Source: Methylorubrum suomiense
Lineage (GTDB): Bacteria; Pseudomonadota; Alphaproteobacteria; Rhizobiales; Beijerinckiaceae
DNA length: 64,000 nucleotides
Assembly: GCF_022179765.1 (NCBI RefSeq)
Contig: NZ_BPRE01000001.1
Coordinates: forward strand, 372,001-436,000
Reading direction: 5' to 3'
Below are positions 24,530 to 33,786 of the stretch, piece after piece. Each line of letters starts with the position of its first letter. Position 1 is the stretch's first letter. The translations under genes were made by a program, and so were the position numbers. The notes below the pieces were generated by a model. The model was given only the letters and a program-made list of their open reading frames with translations, was not told the DNA's origin and did no database searches.

Positions 24530-27500
24530 TCACCTGTGCCGCGCTCCTGCCTTCTCCAAGTGGCGAAGAAGCGCGGCAGCCTGACGCGCGCGCTCGGCGG
24601 GATCGCCGCCACCCCGGCGCCAGACCACCCGCCGCTCGCGCAGCGTCACGGCGTCCGACACTGGCATCATCGGCACCGCCCGGTCGGCGTGGAAATCGGC
24701 GGCGATCCCCTGGGGGCCGCCGCTGAGGCGCGCGATGCCGAGACCGAGGCATCCGATGCGCAGGGCCGCCAAGGTGAACAGGGCCTCGACCGGCTCCGGC
24801 GGCGCGCCGAACCGGTCCTCGACCTCGTCGCGCAGGGCGTCGAGTTCGTTGCGGCTGCGCAGGCGCAGGAGGCGGATGGTGAGGCTCAGCCGGATTTCGG
24901 GTTCCGGGATGTAGTCGGCCGGCACCCGCCCGCTCACGCCGATCCGCAGGTCCGGGCTCCAATCCTCGGCGGGCTCGCCCTTGGCGGCACGCAGCGCCAG
25001 TTGCAGCAGGTGCTGGTAGAGCCCGAGGCCGACGCGGGCGACATGTCCGGCCTGGGCCTCGCCGACGAGGTCGCCCGCTCCGCGCAGATCGAGGTCGCGG
25101 GCCGCGATGGCGAAGCCCGCGCCGAGCCGGTCGAGGGCCTCCAGCGTCCGCAGCCGCTTCTCGGCGCTGGGGCTCAGCGGCTTGTCCGGATGACCGAACA
25201 GCAGGACGCTGCCTCGCCGCTGTCCGCGCCCGACCCGCCCGCGCAGCTGATGCAGCTGAGCCAGCCCGAACCGCTCGGCGTCGAAGACCAGCATCGTGTT
25301 GGCGCGCGGCACGTCGAGGCCGCTCTCGATGATGCTGGTGGCGAGCAGCACGTCGCCCTCGCCGTCGGCGAAGCGGACCATGGCGGCGTCCATCTCGGCG
25401 GGCTTCATCTCGCCATGCGCCGTCACGACGTCGAGATCGGGCACGAGGGCGGCGAGGCGCCGGGCCATCGGGGCAATGTCCTCGATGCGGGGGCAGACGA
25501 CGAAGCTCTGTCCGCCGCGGGCATGCTCGCGGTTGAGCGCGGCGCGCAGCGTATCGTCCGCGAACGGCGCGATGACCGTGCGGATCGGCCGGCGCACGGC
25601 GGGGGGCGTGGCGATCACGCTGAGGCTCTGCAGACCCACCATCGCCGCCTGGAGGGTGCGGGGGATCGGCGTCGCGCTCAGCGTCAGGAGATGCGCGGTG
25701 CCCGCGGCCCGGCGCAGGGACGCCTTGGTCTTCGTACCGAAGCGCTGCTCCTCGTCGATGATGGACAGCCCGAGATCGTGGAAGCGCACGCCGCGCCCGG
25801 CGAGCGCCTGCGTTCCGACCACGAGGCGCACGGAACCGTCGGCGAGGCCCTCGCGCACCCGTCGCGCCTCCGCCGGCGCCACCAGCCGCGACAGCTGCGC
25901 CACCGCGATGCCGAAGCGGGCGAAGCGCCGCCGGAAGGTCTCGGCATGCTGGCGCGCCAGCACCGTCGTCGGCGCCATGACGGCGACCTGTCGCCCGGCG
26001 AAGACCGCCGCCGCCGCCGCGCGCAGGGCCACTTCTGTCTTGCCGAAGCCGACATCGCCGCAGACCAGCCGATCCATCGGCACCTCGGTGGCGAGATCGG
26101 CCAGGGTGTCCTCGACCGCCCTGGCCTGATCGCCGGTCAGGGCGAAGCCGAAACCGGCCGCGAAGCGCTCCATCTCCCGCGGCGGCGGGACGAGGCGCGG
26201 GGCGCGGGCGGTGCGGCGCTCCTCCGCGGCCTTCAGCATCGCGCGGGCGGCCTTGGCCAGGGTGGCTTCCGTCTCCAACCGCCGCCGGCCCCAGCTGCCG
26301 CCGTCGAGGCGGTCCAGGGAAACGGCCTCGACCTCCGAGCCGTAGCGCCAGATGCGGTCGGCCTGGGACGCCGGCACCATGCGGATCGCCCCGTCGGCGA
26401 AGCGCAGACGCAGGGCATCCTCGCCGCCCCCCTCGCTGGCATCGTCGCCGGGGAGCGCGTCCAAGCCCTCGAACACGCACAGGCCGTGATCGCGGTCCAC
26501 CGCCACGTCGCCGATCCGCAGTTCGACCTCGCCGATCGGCAGAATCGCGGCCTGCCGCGGCGTGCCCGCATCCGATCCGCCGAGCAGGTCGGCGGCGGCG
26601 ATGACGGTCGCCCCGACCTCCGGCACCCGGAACCCCGCCTGGATCGGCGTCTCGATCGCCAGCATCGCGCCGGGCGCGGCCGCCGCCACCTCGCTCCAGC
26701 CGTCGATCAGGCGTAGGGTCCGTCCGTCCTGCTCGGCGGCGGCGCGCACGAGCCGGCGGAGCGGTGCCTTGGGCCCCGTCAGGACGATGCGGTCACCGGC
26801 CTTCAGGCGCTCCTTCAACGTCCGGGCGAAGGCGGCCTCGGGCCGGCTCTCTCGCACGAAGGGGGACAGCGCGACCGCCTCGCCCTCCGCCGCATCGGCG
26901 GTGGCGATGCCGTGGCGGGCGACGAGATCCGCCCAATCGGAGGGGTCGAGATAGAGCGTGTCGCTCTCGGCGCCCGGCGATCCAAGCTCGTCCCGTGCCT
27001 CCTCGAGCTGCTCGAAAGCGGCGGAGACGCGGCCCTCCACACCGGACTCGACCACGAGGCGCGCCTCCGGCACGTAATCGAGCACCGTCGACAACGCGGG
27101 ATAATAGCGGGCCAGCCGGTGCTCCTCGCCGATGAACGGCGTCACCGCGATGTCGGAATCGGGGCCGGGGACGATCTCGGTGGCCGGATCGATCACCAGC
27201 CGATCGGTCTCGACGCGGGAGCGCTGCGAGACCGGGTCGTAGGAGCGGATCGCCGCGACGCGCCCGTTCGCGTGCTCGACGCGGCAGGGCAGCGGCGCGG
27301 CGGCGGGAAACACGTCGATGGTCCGGCCGCGAATCGCGACCTCGCCGGGCTCGTCCACCCGGTCGTCGAGATGGTAGCCCATGCGCCGCAACTGTGCGGT
27401 CAGGGCTTCCGGATCGAGGCGGTCGCCGACGCGGATCTCGACATGGGCCTCGCGCCACGTCTGCGCCGGTGGCACCCGCTGAAGCAGGGCCGGTGCCGTG

Positions 27501-27829
27501 GTCAGGAGAATGTCGGGCAGGGCGTCCCGGTCGGTCAGCCAGCGCAGCACGCCGGCGCGCGTTCCCATCACCCCGCGCGAGGGCGAGGCGCGGTCGAAGG
27601 GCAGGCAATCCCATTCGGGAAAGACGGCGATCTGCCGTTCCGGCGCGAGCGCCCGCAGGATGGCGGCGACCTCGTCGAGCCTGCGCCCGTCGCGCGCCAC
27701 GTGGACGAGCGGCCGAGGTCCGTCGAGGAGGCCGAGGAGAGAGACGGCGAGCGCCCCCGTGGGGACCAGCGGGACGGCGTTCGGCTCCGGGGCGTCGCTG
27801 CGGCGCGGGGCGGGCTTGGACTTGGCCAT
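24530..27829 (-). CDS. Mfd-like superfamily II helicase (transcription-repair coupling factor paralogue)
   Basis: A 1099-residue protein with the Mfd layout: UvrB-like N-terminal modules (VFPEWDCLPFDRASPS, IRGRTIDVFPA), a CarD-like RNA polymerase interaction region (about 440-540), the RecG-like translocase with Walker A GDVGFGKTEVALRAA (about 588-602), DEEQRFG (about 692-698), LTLSATPIPRTL and GRVGRGQRRGS, and a TRCF C-terminal domain. The CarD-like part is diverged: GDVAVDRDHGLCVFEGL replaces the usual GDYVVHxxHGIGRFxGL, and the KLYVPV-type segment reads IRMVPASQADRIWRY. It is some 60-80 residues short of typical Mfd. It may be a second, specialised copy, or this organism's only Mfd; which one cannot be told from the window. 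Confidence 0.8.
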   Translation of the reverse strand: MAKSKPAPRRSDAPEPNAVPLVPTGALAVSLLGLLDGPRPLVHVARDGRRLDEVAAILRALAPERQIAVFPEWDCLPFDRASPSRGVMGTRAGVLRWLTDRDALPDILLTTAPALLQRVPPAQTWREAHVEIRVGDRLDPEALTAQLRRMGYHLDDRVDEPGEVAIRGRTIDVFPAAAPLPCRVEHANGRVAAIRSYDPVSQRSRVETDRLVIDPATEIVPGPDSDIAVTPFIGEEHRLARYYPALSTVLDYVPEARLVVESGVEGRVSAAFEQLEEARDELGSPGAESDTLYLDPSDWADLVARHGIATADAAEGEAVALSPFVRESRPEAAFARTLKERLKAGDRIVLTGPKAPLRRLVRAAAEQDGRTLRLIDGWSEVAAAAPGAMLAIETPIQAGFRVPEVGATVIAAADLLGGSDAGTPRQAAILPIGEVELRIGDVAVDRDHGLCVFEGLDALPGDDASEGGGEDALRLRFADGAIRMVPASQADRIWRYGSEVEAVSLDRLDGGSWGRRRLETEATLAKAARAMLKAAEERRTARAPRLVPPPREMERFAAGFGFALTGDQARAVEDTLADLATEVPMDRLVCGDVGFGKTEVALRAAAAAVFAGRQVAVMAPTTVLARQHAETFRRRFARFGIAVAQLSRLVAPAEARRVREGLADGSVRLVVGTQALAGRGVRFHDLGLSIIDEEQRFGTKTKASLRRAAGTAHLLTLSATPIPRTLQAAMVGLQSLSVIATPPAVRRPIRTVIAPFADDTLRAALNREHARGGQSFVVCPRIEDIAPMARRLAALVPDLDVVTAHGEMKPAEMDAAMVRFADGEGDVLLATSIIESGLDVPRANTMLVFDAERFGLAQLHQLRGRVGRGQRRGSVLLFGHPDKPLSPSAEKRLRTLEALDRLGAGFAIAARDLDLRGAGDLVGEAQAGHVARVGLGLYQHLLQLALRAAKGEPAEDWSPDLRIGVSGRVPADYIPEPEIRLSLTIRLLRLRSRNELDALRDEVEDRFGAPPEPVEALFTLAALRIGCLGLGIARLSGGPQGIAADFHADRAVPMMPVSDAVTLRERRVVWRRGGGDPAERARQAAALLRHLEKAGARHR

Positions 27830-28038
27830 CGAGGATCCCTGATGAGCCGGTTCAGGACCGGGCTCCCCTCCAAACGCCGTTCGGCCCGGCCGGGTCCCAC
27901 GCCGTCCCCTTCCGTTTCGTCACGGTCCACAGAGTCGTTGCGCCGGGCGGTGGATGGAAAGGTGATTCGGGCCGGCGCCGGGGCGAGGGCCCATTCCCAC
28001 GACTTCCGGGACGATGGCCGGGGGATCCCCAGCGGACT

Positions 28039-28491
28039 TCAGGCGAGGTTCTTGGCCAAGATCATCGGAGTGTCCGCCACGACAGGCGCATAACCTCGGC
28101 TTCGGTAGAAAGGTCTGGCGGTCTTCGTGGTCTCCAGCCGACAGGCGGTCGCGCCACGTTCGATGCTGGCTTGCTCCATCGCCTTGAGCAACGCGGTGCT
28201 CACCCCCCGATACCTCGCCTCGGGTGCAACGTAGTTGAGGAGGATCATCCCACCCGCATCGACCATCCCCACCCCGACCAGCGCGGCCGAGCGCTCGGCC
28301 ACGAAAAGCGAAGCGCCCGGCTGCATCAGCCACGCCAGCCAGTTTTCAGGGGTTTTGTTGGCGATCCAGGCCGCGATCAGAGCCGGATCACCCCCGTGAT
28401 CGGCATGGCAGAGTTCGACAATCGCGCGCCGCAGGACGCGACTGCCATCCACGGCATCGACCGACGTGGCCGGGCGTAGGTTCACAGTCAT
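28039..28491 (-). CDS. GNAT family N-acetyltransferase
   Basis: A 151-residue acetyl-CoA-dependent acyltransferase of unknown substrate. The central acetyl-CoA binding region reads ILLNYVAPEARYRGVSTALLKAMEQ (R-x-x-GV-A), followed by a C-terminal strand with FYRSRGYAPV, typical of the fold. ATG 28491 (MTVNLRPAT) starts the first beta strand; ATG 28515 is eight codons upstream. It is downstream of the TetR gene on the same strand with a 45-base gap, so the two may be co-transcribed. Confidence 0.85.
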   Translation of the reverse strand: MTVNLRPATSVDAVDGSRVLRRAIVELCHADHGGDPALIAAWIANKTPENWLAWLMQPGASLFVAERSAALVGVGMVDAGGMILLNYVAPEARYRGVSTALLKAMEQASIERGATACRLETTKTARPFYRSRGYAPVVADTPMILAKNLA

Positions 28492-28535
28492 CGTTCCAGG
28501 CTGTCCCTCGCCCATCGATCGGAGCCCGCTTCGCG

Positions 28536-29159
28536 TTAACGAGCCGGGACAATCTCTACGCTTCCATCCCTCCCGACCGTCGCCACGATCAGCCGATGCA
28601 GCTCATCCTTGGCCTGCTCGGGCGTGATCTCCCCGGTAACGGCGGCCTTCGACAGCGCCTCGGCCGCTCCGAGCATCGCCCAGAGGCTGGCCGTTGCGAG
28701 GGTGCGGCTGTTCGTGAAGGGAGCGAGCGCCCCTCGGCACTTCTCCATGAACGCCGCCAGGTAGCTTCGTTTCGTCGCCTCCAGTTCCGGCGATCCCGCG
28801 AGCGCCGCCAGCAGTTCGGGGATCTCGCGCCCCTGCGTGAGAACACAATCGACGTAGGACGAGGCGATCACGGCGGCCGTCTCCGCAAGCGTCGGCCCGG
28901 CGCCGGCCAAGGCCGCATCCATGATGGCGGTCTGATGCCGGTCGAACGCCTCGTAGAGCGCGACCAGCAAACCGCTGCGCGTACCGAAATGATCGTACAC
29001 GACCGGCTTGGCGACGCCGGCCTGCTCGGCGAGCCGGCCGAGGGTCAGGGCATCCGTGCCGTCCTCCCGGATGATGCGCCAGGCGACGTCGAGGAGCTGG
29101 ATCAGCCGGTCCTCTCGGCTGAGGCGGATACGGCGCGATGACGACGGTGCGGTTGACAT
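28536..29159 (-). CDS. TetR-family regulator
   Basis: A 207-residue repressor. The N-terminal DNA-binding domain spans about 14-62: RLIQLLDVAWRIIREDGTDA, then LTLGRLAEQAGVAKPVVYDHFGTRSGLLVALYE, which is the classic TetR helix-turn-helix. The ligand domain is helical and of unknown specificity. It is divergent from an MFS exporter, with a palindrome in between that overlaps the region right before ATG 29159, so it probably represses both genes. The further upstream open frame is not used. Confidence 0.92.
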   Translation of the reverse strand: MSTAPSSSRRIRLSREDRLIQLLDVAWRIIREDGTDALTLGRLAEQAGVAKPVVYDHFGTRSGLLVALYEAFDRHQTAIMDAALAGAGPTLAETAAVIASSYVDCVLTQGREIPELLAALAGSPELEATKRSYLAAFMEKCRGALAPFTNSRTLATASLWAMLGAAEALSKAAVTGEITPEQAKDELHRLIVATVGRDGSVEIVPAR

Positions 29160-29161
29160 CC

Positions 29162-29196
29162 CTATATACCGATCGTAGCCTACTTTTAGTATATAG
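29162..29196. promoter_or_regulatory. TetR operator candidate
   Basis: Perfect eight-base inverted arms CTATATAC (29162-29169) and GTATATAG (29189-29196) with a 19-base spacer stand in the divergent gap two bases from the TetR start codon. Such sites upstream of TetR/MFS pairs are usually the operator shared by both promoters. Confidence 0.65.
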
Positions 29197-29278
29197 CATT
29201 GGGCATCGGGCTGCAACCCGCCGGAGCGATCCGCGCGGCATGGGCGGTCGTGTGTCCATCGTACGGAGAAGCCCGCCC

Positions 29279-30742
29279 ATGATCGATGCCATCGCGCTGC
29301 CGTCCCGCCGGTCATCGTGGCTCGGGCTCCTCACGGTCCTCAGCCTCGTGCTGCTCGTGGCGATGGATGGCTCGGTACTCTATCTCGCGATACCGCGCGT
29401 CACGGCCGCGCTGAAACCGACGGCGGATCAGACACTCTGGATCCTCGACATCTACGGCTTTCTCGTCAGTGCGCTGCTGATCGCATTCGGCACCATCGGG
29501 GACCGACACGGGCGGCTGAAACTCATCATGATCGGCGCGAGTGTCTTCGGGCTCGGCTCGCTCGGCGCGGCGTTCTCGGAAACGCCCGCAGCGCTGATCG
29601 CCTGCCGGGCGTTGATGGGGTTGGGCGGCGCGACGCTTCTGCCCTCCGGCCTCGCGATCGTCAGCGCCTTGTTCCCCGATCCTCGCGAGCGAGCGCAGGC
29701 CATCGGACTCTTCGCGGCGACTTTCGCGGCCGGGTTCGCAATCGGCCCCGTGCTCGGCGGCCTGCTGCTCCAGTCGTTCGCGTGGGGCGTCGTGTTCCTC
29801 ATCAACGTTCCCGTCGTCGTCGTCTTCCTCGTGGCGGCGCCCGTGTTCCTGCGCGAGGTGCGCGACGCCGGCAGCGGCCGGATCGATCTTGCGAGCCTGC
29901 TCCTCTCCTTCCTCGGGCTCCTGCTCACCGTCTGGTCGGTGAAGACGGCGGCCGCTGACGGCTTCGGCAGCCGACAGGCGCTCGTCGGCGGCCTCGGCCT
30001 CGGCGCGCTGGCGCTGTTCATCGACCGGCAGCGACGGATCGACGATCCGCTGCTGGATCTCAACCTGTTCCGCGATCCGGTCTTCACCATCGCCATCCTC
30101 ACGGGATTGCTGTCGCTCGTCGTCTGGTCGGCGACCGGCTCTCTCTCAGGCATCTACCTGCAAGCGGTGCTTGACCATCCGGTGCTCGCCGCGGCGCTCC
30201 TGACATTGCCCGGTGCGATCACGCTCACGGTCACCTGCATCGGCACCAGCCGAATCGTCGAGCGCGTCGGTCGCAAAGCCGCGCTGGTGGCAACGCACGC
30301 CCTGATCGGCACCGGCGTGCTCCTGCTTCTCCTCACCACGGTCGAGACGGGCGGTCCCGCCCTCATCGCTTCGACCATCGTGGCGGGTCTCGGCTATGGG
30401 CTGTCGTTCAGCTTGGTCGCCGAGATCGCCGTGTCCGCCGTGCCCGCCGAACGGGCGGGTGCGGCCGGCTCGATCGCCGAGACGAGCAACGAGTTGGGCA
30501 ACGCACTCGGCATCTCTCTGCTCGGGTCCGTTTCCGCCCTCTGCTTCCGGCTGTTCGGCCCCGGCCTAGCCGGCACACTGAACGAGACGCTGGCTCACCC
30601 CGGCCTTCCGCCCGAGGCGGCGCTTCAAGCGAAGCAGGCTTTCGTCACCGGGCTACACGCGGTGGCCGGCCTCGCAGGCGCCTCCACGCTGCTGGTGGCG
30701 GTCGCAGCGGGGCTGTGGCTGCCGCGGAAGCTGCCGACATGA
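29279..30742 (+). CDS. MFS drug exporter, DHA2 (14-TM) family
   Basis: A 487-residue inner-membrane proton antiporter of the EmrB/QacA/SmvA type with about 14 hydrophobic segments. Motif D1 reads LVLLVAMDGSVLYLAIPRV, motif A GDRHGRLKLIM, and motif C GFAIGPVLGGLLLQ. It probably exports biocides or dyes; the substrate is unknown. ATG 29279 gives the standard start. Expression is likely under the divergent TetR repressor through the palindrome at 29162-29196. Confidence 0.9.
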   Translation: MIDAIALPSRRSSWLGLLTVLSLVLLVAMDGSVLYLAIPRVTAALKPTADQTLWILDIYGFLVSALLIAFGTIGDRHGRLKLIMIGASVFGLGSLGAAFSETPAALIACRALMGLGGATLLPSGLAIVSALFPDPRERAQAIGLFAATFAAGFAIGPVLGGLLLQSFAWGVVFLINVPVVVVFLVAAPVFLREVRDAGSGRIDLASLLLSFLGLLLTVWSVKTAAADGFGSRQALVGGLGLGALALFIDRQRRIDDPLLDLNLFRDPVFTIAILTGLLSLVVWSATGSLSGIYLQAVLDHPVLAAALLTLPGAITLTVTCIGTSRIVERVGRKAALVATHALIGTGVLLLLLTTVETGGPALIASTIVAGLGYGLSFSLVAEIAVSAVPAERAGAAGSIAETSNELGNALGISLLGSVSALCFRLFGPGLAGTLNETLAHPGLPPEAALQAKQAFVTGLHAVAGLAGASTLLVAVAAGLWLPRKLPT

Positions 30743-31062
30743 TCGCCGGCCCTCCGCTGGCCGACGGATGTCGCCGCAGGAGGTCGGCCATCGTCACGCA
30801 TGCCCTTCAGGGGGAAAATGCCGCTCACCGATGAGCGCCCCCTGATCGCACGAGGGTGCTGGTGCTGATCGCGCATCGACCCGGGCTACGGCCATGGCAT
30901 CGGCCGATGGCCGGCGATCCGGCGGCCCTCGGACGGAACCGATGGCGCGGGCGAACATCGACCGCCGGGCAGGCCCCACCGGTGCATCCCCGTGCTACGC
31001 TGCCGGATGCGGGCGGCGCTCATGCCGTCCCGGCCGATCCCGTCGAGAGCAGGGCCGTTGGG
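30743..31062 (+). other. Upstream region of the exported hydrolase
   Basis: No separate gene is supported. The hydrolase frame is open back to 30856, but the extension is Arg/Pro-rich without conserved character and is probably not translated. No terminator for the MFS gene was recognised. Confidence 0.3.
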
Positions 31063-32049
31063 TTGGAGCGAAGGCCGAGATGCTGGGTTGTGGCCTGCCT
31101 GATGGCCTTGGCCATAGCCCGTTCGGAGGCAGCGCCGATGCGGGATTCGGGTTCGATCGAGGCACCGGGCCCCGCCGGGCCGCTCGCGGGAACGGTGTCG
31201 GGACCCGCCGACGCCGATGGCCCCGTCGTCCTCATCGTTCCGGGCTCAGGACCGACCGACCGTGACGGCAACAACCCGCTCGGTATCCGGGCATCGCCGT
31301 ACCGCCTGATCGCGGAGGGGCTGGCCGCGCGCGGGATCAGGAGCGTTCGCGTCGACAAGCGCGGCCTGTTCAGCAGCGCGCGCGCCGTCCCGGACGCCAA
31401 CGCTGTCACCGTCGAGGATTACGCCGCCGACATTCGGACTTGGGCCGCCGCCATCCGGGAGCAGATGGGAACGCCGTGCGTCTGGGTACTGGGGCACAGC
31501 GAGGGTGCCCTGGCCGCGCTGGTCGCCGCCCGGCAAGGGGCCGACCTCTGCGGGCTGCTGCTCGTCTCGGCGATGGGGCGCAAGCTCGGCGACGTGCTCC
31601 GCGCGCAGATCGCCGGCAACCCTGCCAACGCACCGATCCGCGAACGCGCCGAGGCCGTCATCGCTCAGCTTGAGGTCGGGCAGCGGGTGGCATCGGACGA
31701 CATCGATCCAGCCTTGCAGCCGCTGTTTCGGCCCGAGATACAAGGCTTCCTGATCAGCGCCTTCGCACACGATCCCGCCGAACTGATCGCGACCACTCCG
31801 GGACCGACCTTGATCCTCCAGGGTCTGCGCGACATCCAGGTCGGGCGGGCCGACGCGGAACGTTTGCACCGGGCGCGCCCCGATGCCGAGTTGGTCCTTC
31901 TCCCGGACACGAACCATGTCCTGAAGCGCGTCGCGTCCGACGATCAAGCGGCCAATGTTGCGACCTATGGGGAGCCGGACAAACCGCTCGCTGCCGGTGT
32001 CGTGGATGCCCTCGCGGCGTTCATGCGGCGACCGTGGAACGGACGCTGA
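31063..32049 (+). CDS. Exported alpha/beta hydrolase
   Basis: A serine hydrolase of the alpha/beta fold. After a signal-like segment (CWVVACLMALAIARSEA) comes the domain: VVLIVPGSGPTDRDGNNPLG (oxyanion region), RVDKRGLFSS, the nucleophile elbow WVLGHSEGALAAL (Ser about 146), the acid region LRDIQVGRADAE, and the catalytic His in DTNHVLKR. The last part fits a YqiA/lysophospholipase-like periplasmic esterase. The start is uncertain: TTG 31063 gives the best signal peptide, ATG 31102 cuts into it, and the frame is open to 30856. No operon partner. Confidence 0.75.
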   Translation: MERRPRCWVVACLMALAIARSEAAPMRDSGSIEAPGPAGPLAGTVSGPADADGPVVLIVPGSGPTDRDGNNPLGIRASPYRLIAEGLAARGIRSVRVDKRGLFSSARAVPDANAVTVEDYAADIRTWAAAIREQMGTPCVWVLGHSEGALAALVAARQGADLCGLLLVSAMGRKLGDVLRAQIAGNPANAPIRERAEAVIAQLEVGQRVASDDIDPALQPLFRPEIQGFLISAFAHDPAELIATTPGPTLILQGLRDIQVGRADAERLHRARPDAELVLLPDTNHVLKRVASDDQAANVATYGEPDKPLAAGVVDALAAFMRRPWNGR

Positions 32050-32205
32050 GGGTCGACCTCGGTTTCCACAACGGTCGCAACGATCCGGCTCTCGCCCCTT
32101 CTCCCTCCCTCACGTGTGATTTCGCCGCCGGAACCCGCCTGACCGCCTCCCGTTGAGCCGGAATTGCAGCGAACCCGGCATCGGTCGGAGGGAAGCGGGA
32201 CAATC

Positions 32206-32970
32206 ATGGGTCGTTTTTCCAGCAAGGTCGTGCTCGTGACGGGCGCCGCTTCCGGCATCGGCGAGGCCACGGCGCGCCGCTTCGGGCAGGAGGGGGCCAA
32301 GCTCGTCCTCGCCGATCTGAACGAGGACGGCCTGCGCAAGGTCGCGGGTGAGATCGGCGCGGAGGACACGCTCGTGCACGCCGCCGACCTGTCGAACGCG
32401 GATCGCTGCAAGGAGCTGATCGCGGCGGCGATCGACCAATTCGGCCGGCTGGACGTGCTCGTCAACAATGCCGGCAAGGATCATCTCGGCAAGGTCGACG
32501 AGGGCGACCTGAAGGACTTCTCGGTGGTGATCGAGACCGACCTCTACGGCGTGTTCTACATGACCCGCTTCGCCCTGCCGCATCTGCGCCAGAGCCGGGG
32601 TTGCATCGTCAACGTCTCGTCGGTCTCCGGCCTGGGCGGTGACTGGAACCACAGCTTCTACTGTGCCGCCAAGGGCGCGGTGACGAACTTCACCCGCGCG
32701 GTCGCCCTGGACGAGGCGAAGAGCGGTGTCCGGGTGAACGCGGTAAATCCGTCCCTGGTCTACACGCCCTTCACCGCCGGCATGCAGGACCAGCCGGAAC
32801 TCGTCGCCAAGTTCGAGGAGCGCATCCCGATGGGCCGCGGCGCCAAGCCCGACGACATCACCGGCGCCATCGCCTTCCTGGCGAGCGAGGATGCGCATTT
32901 CATCACCGGCGTGAACCTGCCGGTCGATGGCGGCCTCTCGGCCTCCAACGGGCAGCCGGCGCTCAGCTGA
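32206..32970 (+). CDS. Short-chain dehydrogenase/reductase
   Basis: A 254-residue classical SDR. The nucleotide-binding motif is VTGAASGIGEAT (about 12-23), followed by NNAGKDH, VNVSSVSG (catalytic Ser) and YCAAKGA (Tyr and Lys of Y-x-x-x-K). It ends with the usual SEDAHFITGVNLPVDGGLS. The acidic residue after the second strand (LVLADLNEDG) suggests NAD preference over NADP. The substrate is unknown. ATG 32206 is 15 codons inside a longer frame and starts the fold correctly. It stands alone, convergent with cbbY. Confidence 0.92.
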   Translation: MGRFSSKVVLVTGAASGIGEATARRFGQEGAKLVLADLNEDGLRKVAGEIGAEDTLVHAADLSNADRCKELIAAAIDQFGRLDVLVNNAGKDHLGKVDEGDLKDFSVVIETDLYGVFYMTRFALPHLRQSRGCIVNVSSVSGLGGDWNHSFYCAAKGAVTNFTRAVALDEAKSGVRVNAVNPSLVYTPFTAGMQDQPELVAKFEERIPMGRGAKPDDITGAIAFLASEDAHFITGVNLPVDGGLSASNGQPALS

Positions 32971-33027
32971 GACGGCTCTCACACAGAGGAGCGCACGATG
33001 TTCCCGGGCCCGGTTGGTCCGGGCGCG

Positions 33028-33786
33028 TCAGGCGGCGCCGTGCAGGTGGCCGGCGTGCCAGTCGGCGAGCGCGTCGAGGGTGACGACCCCGCCCGGCCAC
33101 GCGACGCCGTGCAGGTGGGTATGGGGCGCTCCCGGCTCGCCGAGATCGGAGACTGCCGAGAAGGCACCGTCCAGCGCGTGGCTGTGGGTGTAGCGGCTGC
33201 GGGTGGCGAGCACCGGCAGGCCGGCGCCGAGCGCCGAGCGGATGCCGGCGGCCGAATCCTCGAAGGCGATGGCTTCCGACGGATCGATGCCGAGGCGGTG
33301 GACCGCGAGGGCGAAGATGTCGGGAGCAGGCTTCTTCTGCGCCGCCTCGTCGCCCGCCGCGATCACGTCGAACGGATGGGCACCGGGGAAATTGAGGCGG
33401 AGCAGCAGGTCGATGTTCGGCCGACTCGTCGTGGTGGCGACGGCGAGCCGCACGCCACGCTCCCGCGCCTGACCGACCAGCCGTCCGATTCCGGGCCGCA
33501 GCCCGAGTTGCCCGCCCTCGGCAAGCTCGCCGTAATAGTAGGTCTTGAGGTCGTGGATCTCCGGCAGGCGAGCCTTCAGCGCCTCCGCCTCGTCCGGATG
33601 GAAGCGCTCGATGTAGTGGACGAGGCGCTCCTTGCCGCCCATCACCTTCAGGAGATCGGCGTAGAATTCCGGCGACCAGTGCCAGGGCAGACCGAGGGTC
33701 TCGAAGGCACGGTTGAAGCCCTGCCGGTGGAGGTCTTCGGTTTCGGCCAGGGTCCCGTCGACGTCGAAGATCAGGGCCTTCAGCAT
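33028..33786 (-). CDS. cbbY: HAD-family phosphatase, CbbY-like
   Basis: A 252-residue HAD hydrolase of the CbbY type; known members dephosphorylate xylulose 1,5-bisphosphate, a Rubisco inhibitor, or related sugar phosphates. Motifs: [15 protein letters not shown] (nucleophile Asp and acid Asp), [10 protein letters not shown] (motif II Thr), KKPAPDIF (motif III Lys) and AFEDSAAGI (motif IV). The C-terminal 40 residues are an extension with THSHALDG and HLHG. It overlaps rpe by seven bases (ATG 33786), which puts it in a pentose-phosphate context and favours a sugar-phosphate repair role. Confidence 0.87.
   Translation of the reverse strand: MLKALIFDVDGTLAETEDLHRQGFNRAFETLGLPWHWSPEFYADLLKVMGGKERLVHYIERFHPDEAEALKARLPEIHDLKTYYYGELAEGGQLGLRPGIGRLVGQARERGVRLAVATTTSRPNIDLLLRLNFPGAHPFDVIAAGDEAAQKKPAPDIFALAVHRLGIDPSEAIAFEDSAAGIRSALGAGLPVLATRSRYTHSHALDGAFSAVSDLGEPGAPHTHLHGVAWPGGVVTLDALADWHAGHLHGAA

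Noticed and set aside
24354-26480. 708-codon minus-strand frame within the Mfd paralogue
   Set aside because: Same strand but out of frame; Arg/Gly/Ala-rich with no conserved motif.
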